Assembly (NCBI RefSeq): GCF_001443045.1
Contig: NZ_LKPJ01000004.1
Coordinates: 311,292 to 375,291 of the forward strand
Source of the DNA: Burkholderia ambifaria
GTDB lineage: Bacteria > Pseudomonadota > Gammaproteobacteria > Burkholderiales > Burkholderiaceae
Length of the DNA: 64,000 nt
Reading direction: 5' to 3'
Numbering within the stretch: the stretch's first letter is position 1; each line of letters begins with the position of its first letter. The position numbers were made by a program, and so were the translations under genes. Below the pieces are notes generated by a model. It saw only the letters and a list, made by a program, of their open reading frames with translations, had not been told where the DNA came from and did not search any database. Below are positions 54,932 to 63,547 of this stretch, piece after piece.

Positions 54932-55570
54932 ATGCTGTTCATCAAGTCCGTCGTGATGGGATTGTCGATCGCGGTGCCGGTCGGCCCGATCGGCATGCTG
55001 TGCATCCAGCGGGGCCTGAGCCGCGGCTTTCGTGCCGGGTTCGCGACGGGGATCGGCGCCGCATGCGCCGATGCGATCTACGGGCTGCTCGGCGCGCTGG
55101 GCGTCGCCGGCATCGTCACCGCGTTTCCGATGCTGACCGTCGCGCTGAAAATTGGCGGCGGCGCGTTCCTCGTGTGGCTGGCCTGGACCATCGCGCGGCA
55201 GGCGCCGGCCACGTCGGCGACACAACGCGATTTGCCGCGCACGACCGTGCTGCGCGATTTCCTGACGACGTTCGGCCTGACGCTGTCCAACCCGATGACG
55301 ATCCTGTCGTTCGTCGGCATTTTCGCGGCGCTCGGCCCGCTGGCGGGCACGCATGGCGACGCAATGGGGGCGACCGTCGCGCTGATGGTCGTCGGCGTGT
55401 TCCTGGGTTCCGCGACGTGGTGGCTGTGCCTGAGCGGCGCGACCGCCGTGTTGCGCACGAAGATGTCGCTGACGTTCATGCACGGGCTGTCGCGCGTGTC
55501 GGCCGTCGTGATCGCGGTGTTTGGCGCGATCCAGTTGATCGCGGGTGTGCGAGGCGTCGTATGGTCCTGA
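54932..55570 (+). CDS. LysE/RhtB-family amino-acid exporter
   Basis: 212 residues from the ATG at 54932 (GAGGAG upstream). Six helices; the family opening AVPVGPIGMLCIQRGLSRGFRAGFATGIGAACADAIYG is present with the conserved PVGP motif, and TLSNPMTILSFVGIF in the middle. It exports an amino acid or derivative, with the divergent Lrp-type protein as probable sensor. Confidence 0.9.
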   Translation: MLFIKSVVMGLSIAVPVGPIGMLCIQRGLSRGFRAGFATGIGAACADAIYGLLGALGVAGIVTAFPMLTVALKIGGGAFLVWLAWTIARQAPATSATQRDLPRTTVLRDFLTTFGLTLSNPMTILSFVGIFAALGPLAGTHGDAMGATVALMVVGVFLGSATWWLCLSGATAVLRTKMSLTFMHGLSRVSAVVIAVFGAIQLIAGVRGVVWS

Positions 55571-55687
55571 TGCGCACCGCAGCGCGATCGAACGCGCCCG
55601 CTCGCGCACGACGACGGCATCCGGCACCCGAAATCGTGTCCGAAGCGGCACCCGCGACCGCGGGCGCCGCTGCACCGACCGCCCCGG

Positions 55688-57616
55688 TCAGAACGTATAA
55701 CTGACCTTGCCGAACGCGGTGCGGCCGAGCGTGTTGTAACCGTACGCGGTCATGTACTGGCGGTCGAACAGGTTCGACAGCGTCGCCGACACCGTCAGGT
55801 GCGCATTGATCTTGTACGACGCGCGCAGGTTGACGGTCAGGTACGACGGCAGATACGTCGTGTTGGCCGGGTCGTCGAATGTCGTGCCGCCGTAGCTCGC
55901 CGTTGCCCCCGTGCTCAGCGCGTGCAGGTGCAGTTCGTCCCAGGTGTGGTCGATATTCACGCTGACCGTCTGGCGCGGCCGGCGGTTGAGCCAGCTGTCG
56001 TTGGTTTCGTCCTGCGGATTCAGGATGCCGACGGCGATGCTCACCGGCGTCGAGCGGCCGATCGTGCCCTTGTACGACAGGTCGATGCCGCGGATATGCG
56101 AGCGGCCGATGTTCATCGGCGAGAACGTCGCGGGGTTGTACGCGATCAGGTTGTTGATGCGCGTGTCGTAGATCGCGGCGCTGAACGTTCCGTACGCGGT
56201 GTTCGCGTCGAGCGCGGCCTCGACCGAATCGCTGCGCTCCGGATTCAGGTTCGGATTGCCGTAACCGGGGTAGTACAGGTCGTTGAACGCCGGCAGGCGA
56301 AACGCATTGCCGTACGACACGCGCGCCGTGTACACCGGCGTGATCGCCCACGACAGCGCAGCGTTGCCGGTGTTCACGGCTTTCCCCGCGATGATCTCGT
56401 GACGGCCCGCGACGAACATCGTCACGCTGCCGAGCGTCGCCGATTGATGCAGCGAGAACGCGGAGTCATTGCGCGTCGGCACGCCTTCCGGCATGTCGAC
56501 GGGCAGGAACGCCTGCTCGCGCGTGAAGTCGTACGCGACTTTCGTCTCGCCCGACAGCGGCAGGCCGAACAGGCGGAAGCCGTGTTCCTGATGCGTCAGC
56601 GACGTCGACGAGCTGATGCGCTGCGAGTTGATCTGGTCGGTCGAAATGGACGGGTCGCTCGCATACAGGAACTGGCGGTCGTTCGCATAACCGAACGACT
56701 GGTCGAACTGCGTGTCGGGCGTGATGTCGAGATGGAACGCGATGCCGGTCGTCAGCTGATGATCGAGCTGTCGGTTCGCAAAGCCGGCGTTGTCATAGGA
56801 CAGGTCGGAGCGGTGATACAGCGCGAACGTCGAGATCGACCAGTTGTCGCGTGCGTAGCCGAGGCGTGCATCGAGGTCCTGCGCGTGATACGGATTGCGG
56901 CCGTCCTCGTGGTATGGCAACACGGGCCGCGTTGCGTCGATGCCGGCCGTGTTGTAGTCGTGCAGCCCGAGCGAGTAGGTGAGTCCGCCGAGTGCGGCGA
57001 GCGGCCCGGTCGAGGGCACGGTGCCCGACGTGCGCAACTGCGTGTCGAAGGTCTTGTTCGAGCCGCCGCCGAACGACACGGTCGTCTGGTTGGGTTGGCC
57101 GGCGGCGCGGCGCGTGAACAGCTGCACGACGCCGCCCATTGCGTTCGCACCGAACGACGCGGCGGCCGGCCCCGAAATCACCTCGACGCGCTCGAATGCT
57201 TCGGTCGGCAGGTCGGCCCACGGCGCGATGCCGGTGGTCGGCGAGCCGATCCGGATGCCGTCGATGAACACCGCGACCTGGCTGGCCGACGAGCCGCGGA
57301 TGCTGACCGATGCCGACGCGCCGGGGCCGCCGGTCGTCGAGACGGTCACGCCCGGCAGTGTCGCGAGCGCCTGCGTGATGCTCGGATCGCTCGGCGACAG
57401 CCGGTCGAGGTCGGCGCGCGTGAGCACCTGCGTCGTCGCATAGCGCTGGTCGAACGACTCGGGCAGGTGCCGCGTGTCGGTCACGGTGATCGTCGGGAGG
57501 TCGGCGCCATTTGCAGGCTGGGACGGCTGCGCGGGTGCCGTGTCGCCAGCGGCGTGGGCGATCGGGGAGAGCAGCGCGGTGGCGGCGGACGTGGCGAGAA
57601 GGTGGCGAAGATTCAT
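55688..57616 (-). CDS. btuB: TonB-dependent vitamin B12 receptor
   Basis: 642 residues. Signal peptide MNLRHLLATSAATALLSPIAHA, TonB-box-like ITVTDTRH, plug domain with SVSIRGSSASQVAVFIDGIRIGSP and PAAASFGANAMGGVVQLFTRR, then a 22-strand barrel ending LGRTAFGKVSYTF. BtuB-type plug and the cobalamin riboswitch in its leader identify it as an outer-membrane cobalamin/cobamide transporter. No btuFCD genes are adjacent in the window. Confidence 0.92.
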   Translation of the reverse strand: MNLRHLLATSAATALLSPIAHAAGDTAPAQPSQPANGADLPTITVTDTRHLPESFDQRYATTQVLTRADLDRLSPSDPSITQALATLPGVTVSTTGGPGASASVSIRGSSASQVAVFIDGIRIGSPTTGIAPWADLPTEAFERVEVISGPAAASFGANAMGGVVQLFTRRAAGQPNQTTVSFGGGSNKTFDTQLRTSGTVPSTGPLAALGGLTYSLGLHDYNTAGIDATRPVLPYHEDGRNPYHAQDLDARLGYARDNWSISTFALYHRSDLSYDNAGFANRQLDHQLTTGIAFHLDITPDTQFDQSFGYANDRQFLYASDPSISTDQINSQRISSSTSLTHQEHGFRLFGLPLSGETKVAYDFTREQAFLPVDMPEGVPTRNDSAFSLHQSATLGSVTMFVAGRHEIIAGKAVNTGNAALSWAITPVYTARVSYGNAFRLPAFNDLYYPGYGNPNLNPERSDSVEAALDANTAYGTFSAAIYDTRINNLIAYNPATFSPMNIGRSHIRGIDLSYKGTIGRSTPVSIAVGILNPQDETNDSWLNRRPRQTVSVNIDHTWDELHLHALSTGATASYGGTTFDDPANTTYLPSYLTVNLRASYKINAHLTVSATLSNLFDRQYMTAYGYNTLGRTAFGKVSYTF

Positions 57617-57844
57617 GATGCGGCGAGCGTGATCGTGTTGCAGGTACGGCGTACGCGCGGGAAGACGCCGCGCATGCCGGCGGCGCAGTGGCGCGACGCT
57701 TCCGGCGTGGAAGCGGAGGCGGAAAGATTGGACATCCGAAGGATCCTGAGGTCGGGCCGTCCATGCAACGGGGCGACCGCCAAAGGCGGTGCCTGGCGCG
57801 CCGGGACACCCCGCCCGGTGCGGCTGCTTGGACCTCGGGTCGAT

Positions 57845-58002
57845 GGCAGGTCTCCTGGCTCGCGGGTCGTCATTCGCGCCGGCCTTCCCGGTTTCCCAGT
57901 GGCGTGGAGTGGCGCGGATTCGCCGCTTACAGTTGCGGGGGCAGCCGCAGATTCGAGGCGCTGCCTCTCCTGCGTTCCCTTTTGATCCCGTCTCCGGGAA
58001 CC
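57845..58002 (-). ncRNA. Cobalamin riboswitch in the btuB leader
   Basis: Read on the minus strand, it begins GGTTCCCGGAGACGGGATCAA, has the core GCTGCCCCCGCAACTGTAAGCGG and the closing B12-box region GCGAGCCAGGAGACCTGCC, in the order of the Cobalamin family. Bound adenosylcobalamin should shut off btuB. About 230 nt lie between it and the btuB ATG, enough for an expression platform; ACCGCC-TTT-GGCGGT is one possible switching hairpin. A weak promoter, TTGACG (58043-58038) with CATTAC, sits just upstream. Confidence 0.93.
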
Positions 58003-58130
58003 ATCAGCGCGCAAGCGTAATGGCGAGCGCTCGGGCGCGTCAATTATCGAAGCGCGCGGGGATGCGAAAAAACGTCATTGTTCGGCGAATTTTTTCTATT
58101 TCCTTTCGCTCAAGGCGCCCGAACCGCGCT

Positions 58131-59186
58131 TCATGTCTGATGAAACGGGATCTCGGCGGCGCCGCAATCGCGCCGGAATCGGCTCGGTGCGATGCCCGTC
58201 CATCGCACGAACGCCCGCCGAAACGCTTCCTCGCCACCGAATCCGAGATGCGCTGCAATCCGCGCGACCGGCCAGTCCGACTCGCGCAGGCAGCGCCGCG
58301 CGACGTCGGCGAGGCACTGCTCGCGCAACACGTGATAGCCGCTGCCTTCGGCGGCCAGCCGCCGCCGCAACGTCGCCTCGCTCACGCCCAGCCACGTCGC
58401 CAGCTCGGCGAGCGCCGGCAGCGCCTGCTCGCGCGCGAGCGCCGCATCGAGAAAGCCGCGTACTTGCTGCGCCCATGACACGACGGCCGGCGCCGCATCG
58501 ATCAGACGAAACGGAAAATCGACGAGGAAGGCGGCAAGCTCACCCGGCTGGCGGATCACGCGGGCATCGAGCCGCGCGGCATCGAACGCGAATCCATAGG
58601 TCTTGCGACCGACGTCGACCGGCGCGTTGAACAGCCCGAGCAGCGGCATCGCGTCGTCGCGGCGCGGATGGCCGAGCCAGACTTCGTCCGGCCGCAGCGG
58701 CTGCCCGATCAGCCAGCCGAACAACTGCAGATAGCAGAACAGCCCGGTCAGATCGACGAGGCATGCGGCCCGGCTGCGCGTGCGGCGCAGCGAATCCATC
58801 CGGAACGTCGCACGAGCGTCGCGCACCGTGAGCGACAGCGTGCCGGCACGCGGCGTCAGCATCTCGCAGAACTCGGCCGCACAGCGGATCGCGTCGGCGA
58901 GCGTCGCGCAACTGAGCAGGCAGCGGCACATCAGGTCGACTTCCTGCTTGCGCATCGGCGGATGGCCGTCGCCGCGCGCGACCTGCGCTTCGAGCCGCTC
59001 GATCGCGTCGCGGTACAGCGCGACGAAGCCGCCGGGCGTCGCTGCCGTTGCGGTCGTTGCGGTCGTTGCGTCCGGCGTCGCGCGCGGTTGCGCCTGCGGC
59101 GCGCCGCTGCGCGCCAGTTCGTCGAGCAGGCGCGCGCCGAGTCCCGGCAGCACGCGGCCGCGTGCCGGCATTGCGCGCTGTTTCAT
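58131..59186 (-). CDS. AraC-family transcriptional regulator
   Basis: 351 residues from the ATG at 59186 (GGAGAGAC upstream); an earlier ATG in the frame lies in Arg-rich sequence. The C-terminal HTH pair is LATWLGVSEATLRRRLAAEG and VARIAAHLGFGGEEAFRRAFVRWTGIAPSRFR, the AraC signature. The N-terminal 240 residues are the arabinose-binding-like domain of the OruR/ArgR-type subgroup. It is divergent from the operon at 59356 and presumably controls it. Confidence 0.9.
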   Translation of the reverse strand: MKQRAMPARGRVLPGLGARLLDELARSGAPQAQPRATPDATTATTATAATPGGFVALYRDAIERLEAQVARGDGHPPMRKQEVDLMCRCLLSCATLADAIRCAAEFCEMLTPRAGTLSLTVRDARATFRMDSLRRTRSRAACLVDLTGLFCYLQLFGWLIGQPLRPDEVWLGHPRRDDAMPLLGLFNAPVDVGRKTYGFAFDAARLDARVIRQPGELAAFLVDFPFRLIDAAPAVVSWAQQVRGFLDAALAREQALPALAELATWLGVSEATLRRRLAAEGSGYHVLREQCLADVARRCLRESDWPVARIAAHLGFGGEEAFRRAFVRWTGIAPSRFRRDCGAAEIPFHQT

Positions 59187-59355
59187 GTCTCTCCCGATCT
59201 GAGCGTTGCGACAGGGGTTGGTGAGCGGGCCGGTAGGGGTTCGCCGACCGTCGCCACGCAAGAATGCTATCCACGCCGGTTGCTTCCGGCCTCGCCGGAA
59301 CGGCGTAGGCGGCCGGTTTTGCTTCCCGCCACGAACCACCCGAGACGACCCGCGA

Positions 59356-59700
59356 ATGATTCAGATCGTAGACGAAATCACCCTCGCGCCCGAGCGCATT
59401 TCCGACGTGCTGGCGCTGCTGCACGACCGCTATCTGCCGGGCCATGCGGCGCGTGGGCTCGTGGCGGCCGGCCGCTGGGTGTCACCGCCCGTCGCGGTGC
59501 CGGGGCAGCCGAGCACGCTGTGGCTGACGTGGCAGGTTGCCGACGCGCCGTCGTACTACCGGATGCGCGCGCTGACCGACGGCGACGTGGTCGCGTTCTG
59601 GATGGCCGTCGACGCGCTGTGCGACACGCGTCGCCGCCATGTGATGACGGACGCCGATGCGCCGCTGCCCGCGCTGACGGAGGTCGACCATGCGGCATGA
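59356..59700 (+). CDS. Small protein, possible ferredoxin-like (Dabb/ABM) fold
   Basis: 114 residues from the ATG at 59356, which gives a compact strand-helix start (MIQIVDEITLAPERISDVLALLHDRYLPGHAARG). The middle has LWLTWQVADAPSYYRMRALTDGDVVAFWMAVDAL, like strands and helices of dimeric alpha/beta barrel proteins. No catalytic motif is visible. It overlaps the next gene by 11 nt, so the two products probably act together. Confidence 0.6.
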   Translation: MIQIVDEITLAPERISDVLALLHDRYLPGHAARGLVAAGRWVSPPVAVPGQPSTLWLTWQVADAPSYYRMRALTDGDVVAFWMAVDALCDTRRRHVMTDADAPLPALTEVDHAA

Positions 59701-60322
59701 CACGGCCCAGATATACGTTTCGGCGATCGACGATGCCGGCGCATTCGAACGTGCATTGCGCGACGCCGCGCATGCGCTGCCCGGCGCAACCCGCGTGGCG
59801 CTCGCGCGCAATCTCGAAGGCTGCTGGGGCGCGGGCGGCTACACGCTCGACGTATTGCGCGGCGAACGGGCGACCGTTCAAGCGACGGATTTCACCGCGC
59901 TGTCGCGTGTGCCGGGCGTCGTGCGGATCGACGGCGCCGCGTGCCGCGCGATCGGCGGCGGCCTGCGCGAGCCGGCGTTGCGCGACGGCGTATGGCGCAC
60001 GCTGATGCTGCGTGTGCGGCCGGAGGCCGGCGAAGCGCGCGTGCGCGACCTCGAGCGCGAATTGCTGCGCATGCCCGCGTTCATGCCCGGCATCCGCAAC
60101 TGGCGGCTGAGCCGGAGCGTGGCGCCCGGCGGGTGGACCCACGTCTGGCAACAGGAGTTCGCGCACGTCGGCGACCTGCTCGGCGAATACCTGCTGCATC
60201 CGTATCACTGGGGCTGGGTCGACCGCCGATTCGACGCCGAAAGCCCCGACTGGACGGTCGATGCGATCTCGCATGCGTTCTGTCCGCTCGCGTCGAGCCT
60301 GCTGGCCGACACGGCGGCGTGA
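59690..60322 (+). CDS. Dabb (stress-responsive alpha/beta barrel) domain protein
   Basis: 210 residues. The second half, MLRVRPEAGEARVRDLERELLRMPAFMPGIRNWRLSRSV followed by THVWQQEFAHVGDLLGEYLLHPYHWGWVDRRFD, is a Dabb domain of the kind found in olivetolic-acid-cyclase-like and other small-molecule enzymes. The first half may be a degenerate second copy. No enzyme activity can be assigned. The start lies inside the preceding gene. Confidence 0.75.
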   Translation: MRHDTAQIYVSAIDDAGAFERALRDAAHALPGATRVALARNLEGCWGAGGYTLDVLRGERATVQATDFTALSRVPGVVRIDGAACRAIGGGLREPALRDGVWRTLMLRVRPEAGEARVRDLERELLRMPAFMPGIRNWRLSRSVAPGGWTHVWQQEFAHVGDLLGEYLLHPYHWGWVDRRFDAESPDWTVDAISHAFCPLASSLLADTAA

Positions 60323-60378
60323 CGCGCGGCGCGCATACGACCCGCCGCAATGCAAACGACAACACTGGAGACACCACC

Positions 60379-61371
60379 ATGCGAGCCTTGCTGATCGACC
60401 GCGTCGGTCATTCCGACGCGCTGCGACTGGCCGACGTTCCCGCACCGAAGCCGGGCCCCGGCGACGTGCTGATCCGCGTCGCGTACGCGGGCGTCAATCC
60501 CGCCGACTGGAAATGCCGCGAAGGCTATCTCGGCGCGTTCATGCAGATGACGCTTCCGTTCGTGATCGGTTTCGACGGGGCCGGTGTGGTCGAGGCGGTC
60601 GGCGACGGTGTCGAGGGTTTCGCGCCGGGGATGCGCGTGTTCGCGCAGACCGACGTCGGCGCGGGACGCTGGGGCGCGTATGCGGAATACGTCGCGGTGC
60701 GTCACGACTCCGTCGTGCGCCTGCCCGATGCGGTGGGCTTCGCGGAAGCGGCGGCCACGCCGACGCCTGCGCTGGCCGCGTGGGCCGGCCTGTTCGACGA
60801 CGGCGGGCTGCGTGCGGGGCAGACCGTGCTCGTGCACGGCGGCGCGGGTGCGGTCGGCACGTTCGCGATCCAGCTGGCCGCCCAGGCGGGCGCGCGCGTC
60901 GCCGCGACGTGCTCGGCGCACAACCGCGCGAGCGTCGAATCGCTTGGCGCGGCGGCGAGCATCGACTATCGCGCGCAGGACATCGCCGCGGTCGTGCGGG
61001 CGTGGGCGCCCGGCGGCGTCGATCTCGTGCTCGATGCGGTCGGTGGCGACACGCTGCCCGACGCACTCGACCTGCTGGCACCGGGCGGCACGCTCGTGAA
61101 CATCATGACGCTCGCGGCGGGCGATGCGCAGCGGCTGGCTACGACGGATGCCGAAGCCGCGCGGCGCGGCCTGCGCACCGCGATGACGTATAGCCGGATG
61201 CCGAGCGGCGCCACGCTCGCATCGATCGCCGAACGGCTCGGCCGGCGCGCGTTGCGCGTGCCGCGCTTCGACAGTTTCCCGCTCGAACAGGCTGCACGCG
61301 CACTCGATCTCGTTCAAACGGGCGACGCGAAAACCAAGTTCGTGCTGCATGTTGCGGATATCGCGGGCTGA
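60379..61371 (+). CDS. NADP-dependent zinc-free quinone oxidoreductase (MDR family)
   Basis: 330 residues from the ATG at 60379 (TGGAGA upstream). MDR features: GPGDVLIRVAYAGVNPADWKCREG, GFDGAGVVEAVGDGVEGFAPGMRV, and the NADPH motif VHGGAGAVGTFAIQLA (about 154-169). Zinc ligands are lacking, so it belongs with quinone/enone reductases. It likely reduces an alpha,beta-unsaturated ketone or quinone in the pathway of this operon. Confidence 0.88.
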   Translation: MRALLIDRVGHSDALRLADVPAPKPGPGDVLIRVAYAGVNPADWKCREGYLGAFMQMTLPFVIGFDGAGVVEAVGDGVEGFAPGMRVFAQTDVGAGRWGAYAEYVAVRHDSVVRLPDAVGFAEAAATPTPALAAWAGLFDDGGLRAGQTVLVHGGAGAVGTFAIQLAAQAGARVAATCSAHNRASVESLGAAASIDYRAQDIAAVVRAWAPGGVDLVLDAVGGDTLPDALDLLAPGGTLVNIMTLAAGDAQRLATTDAEAARRGLRTAMTYSRMPSGATLASIAERLGRRALRVPRFDSFPLEQAARALDLVQTGDAKTKFVLHVADIAG

Positions 61372-61414
61372 CGCCGCACGGTCCGCACGCAACATCACCT
61401 TCACCGGAGACATC

Positions 61415-62290
61415 ATGACGAACACCCGAACCGCGACGCTCGCGGGCAAATGCGCGCTTGTAACCGGCGCGAGCCGCGGCATCGGCCGCGCGATCGCGCA
61501 GCGCCTCGCGTCCGAAGGCGCGACCGTCGTCGTGACGGCGCGCAGCCTCACGCAATCGGCGACGACTGCCGGCACGCTCGCCGAAACGGTCGCACTGGTC
61601 GAACAGGCGGGCGGCCGCGCGATTGCGCTCGCCGCCGACCTGTCGAACCCGGCCGAGCGCGATGCGCTCGTCGGACGCGCGGCCCAGGCCGCCGGCGGCC
61701 TCGACATCCTCGTGAACAATGCGGGTGTGGCCGACTACGCGTGCGTCGACGCGATGCCGATGGCGATGTTCGACACGACGATCGAGCACTATCTGCGCAT
61801 CCCGTTCGCGCTGAGCCAGGCCGCGATCCCGCTGATGCGCGCGCGCGGCGCCGGCTGGATCGTGAATGTCGGCTCGGTCACCGCGCTCGCGCCGCCGCGG
61901 CCGTTCGACGATTTCTCGCGCGCGGGCGGCGCGACCGTCTATGCGGCGGTCAAGGCCGCGCTGTCGCGCTTTACGCAAGGCCTCGCGGCCGAACTCGAAG
62001 CCGACGGGATCGCGGTGAACCTGGTCGCGCCGAGCACCGCGATCCGCACGCCGGGCGCGGCCCGTTATATCCCCGAAGGCTATCCGACCGAGGACGTCGC
62101 GTATCTCGCGGAAACGGCGCTCGCGCTGTGCAGCCTGCCGGCGCGCGAGCGCACGGGACTCGTCACGCACAGCCTGCATTTTCCGCTGTCGCAGGGGCTC
62201 GCGGTGCGCTCGCTCGACGGCCGCACGCCGTTGCCGCCGCCCGAGATTCCCGCGTACGCGCATCCCCGCATCGACCCGACAGGACGCTGA
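61415..62290 (+). CDS. SDR-family oxidoreductase
   Basis: 291 residues from the ATG at 61415 (CCGGAGACATC upstream). TGASRGIG (about 17-24), NNAG near 104, Ser in NVGSVTALAPP and YxxxK in VYAAVKAAL. Extra C-terminal 40 residues after the usual end. The preceding MDR gene ends 43 nt upstream, the next SDR gene starts 1 nt after its stop. Substrate unknown. Confidence 0.85.
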   Translation: MTNTRTATLAGKCALVTGASRGIGRAIAQRLASEGATVVVTARSLTQSATTAGTLAETVALVEQAGGRAIALAADLSNPAERDALVGRAAQAAGGLDILVNNAGVADYACVDAMPMAMFDTTIEHYLRIPFALSQAAIPLMRARGAGWIVNVGSVTALAPPRPFDDFSRAGGATVYAAVKAALSRFTQGLAAELEADGIAVNLVAPSTAIRTPGAARYIPEGYPTEDVAYLAETALALCSLPARERTGLVTHSLHFPLSQGLAVRSLDGRTPLPPPEIPAYAHPRIDPTGR

Positions 62291-62291
62291 C

Positions 62292-63116
62292 ATGACGTAT
62301 TCGATTCGCTTCGACGGCGGCACCGCCGTGATTACCGGTGCGGCCAGCGGCATCGGCAGCGGGCTTGCGCGCCATGCCGCCGCGCTCGGCATGCGCGTGG
62401 TGCTGGCCGACCTCGACGCGGCGAAGCTCGACGCGTTCGCCGCGACGCTCGACACCGACGTGCTGTGCGTGCCGACCGACGTCAGCCGGCCGGAGGCCGT
62501 CGATGCGCTGGCCGACGCCGCATGGCAGCGCTTCGGCGGCGTCGACCTGCTGTTCAACAACGCGGGCGTGATGGCGACCGGCTTCAGTTGGGAAATCACG
62601 CCGGAACGGTTCGAGCGCAGTTTCGCGATCAACGTGCACGGCGTGCTGAACGGGATCCGCAGCTTCGTGCCGCGAATGCTCGAGCGCAACCTGCCGGCGC
62701 GCATCGTCAATACCGCGTCGGTCGGCGGATTCCTGCCGAGCCCGTTGATGTCGCCTTACTCGGCGACGAAATTCGCGGTGGTTGCGCTGACCGAATCGCT
62801 GTACGGCGAGCTGAAGATGCTCGGCGCGCCGGTCGGCGTGTCGCTGCTCGCGCCGGGCCCGGTGCAGACGGGCATCTTCAACGACCCGTTCGGCGCCACG
62901 CACGACCGGCCCGAGGTGCGGGGTTTCGTCGAGACGATGCGCGCGATGCTGAACGCGCACGGGATTACGCCCGACGCATTCGCCGCGCGGGTGTTCGACG
63001 GCATTCGAGACGGGCGCTACTGGCTGATTCCGCAGCCGGAGACGATCGACGGCGCGCTGCAGCGGCGCACCGCGGACATCCTCGCCGCGCGCGATCCGTC
63101 CCTGCCGTCGTTGTGA
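62292..63116 (+). CDS. SDR-family oxidoreductase
   Basis: 274 residues. TGAASGIG (about 15-22), NNAG near 90, Ser in NTASVGGFLP and YxxxK in PYSATKFAV. Sequence after the active site (GPVQTGIFNDP) fits the classical SDR family. Last gene of the five-gene AraC-controlled operon. Together with the MDR enzyme it suggests stepwise redox of a ring alcohol or ketone. Confidence 0.85.
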   Translation: MTYSIRFDGGTAVITGAASGIGSGLARHAAALGMRVVLADLDAAKLDAFAATLDTDVLCVPTDVSRPEAVDALADAAWQRFGGVDLLFNNAGVMATGFSWEITPERFERSFAINVHGVLNGIRSFVPRMLERNLPARIVNTASVGGFLPSPLMSPYSATKFAVVALTESLYGELKMLGAPVGVSLLAPGPVQTGIFNDPFGATHDRPEVRGFVETMRAMLNAHGITPDAFAARVFDGIRDGRYWLIPQPETIDGALQRRTADILAARDPSLPSL

Positions 63117-63162
63117 GGTCGCGATGCGGGCCGGCCGTGCGATGTGACCGGCCCACGCGGCA

Positions 63163-63411
63163 TTACATATGCGTGCCGGAGCGCGTGCGGCCGTTCGGAT
63201 CGCCGCCGCGATCGGGCGGCGTATTGTTCTGATCGATCTTCGCGAGCACGAAGCCGGCGGCCGGCAGCGCGGCGGGCGAACGATGGGTGGCCTGCGCGAC
63301 AAGGGCGTGCGGCGACGTGGCGGGAAAACCGGATGACGTCACGCTCGGTTGAGCGAACGCCGGGAGGGATGCTGCCGCGAGGGCGGCAGCGACGATCGCG
63401 TGCGTGTTCAT
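63163..63411 (-). CDS. Small exported protein of unknown function
   Basis: 82 residues with a clear signal peptide MNTHAIVAAALAAASLPAFAQ and a short mature part ending DRGGDPNGRTRSGTHM. No cysteine and no recognised domain. GAAGGAG lies just before the ATG, supporting the frame. Similar small secreted proteins are common and lineage-specific in Burkholderia. Confidence 0.65.
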   Translation of the reverse strand: MNTHAIVAAALAAASLPAFAQPSVTSSGFPATSPHALVAQATHRSPAALPAAGFVLAKIDQNNTPPDRGGDPNGRTRSGTHM

Positions 63412-63495
63412 GGCGACTCCTTCTTCACGACTGACCTGACTGCGGGACGACCTAATCAGTCTAGGGCGCGAAACTTAACGCGACGTGAAGCAGCG

Positions 63496-63542
63496 GCGGC
63501 GTGCGGATGACAGGATGTTCATATCAGTCATCCGCGCGCCGC
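63496..63542 (-). terminator. Hairpin after the dehydratase gene
   Basis: Arms 63496-63511 and 63527-63542 pair over 16 positions with one G-T wobble around a 15-nt loop. On the minus strand it starts 5 nt beyond the dehydratase stop. No long T run follows. Confidence 0.55.
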
Positions 63543-63547
63543 GACGG

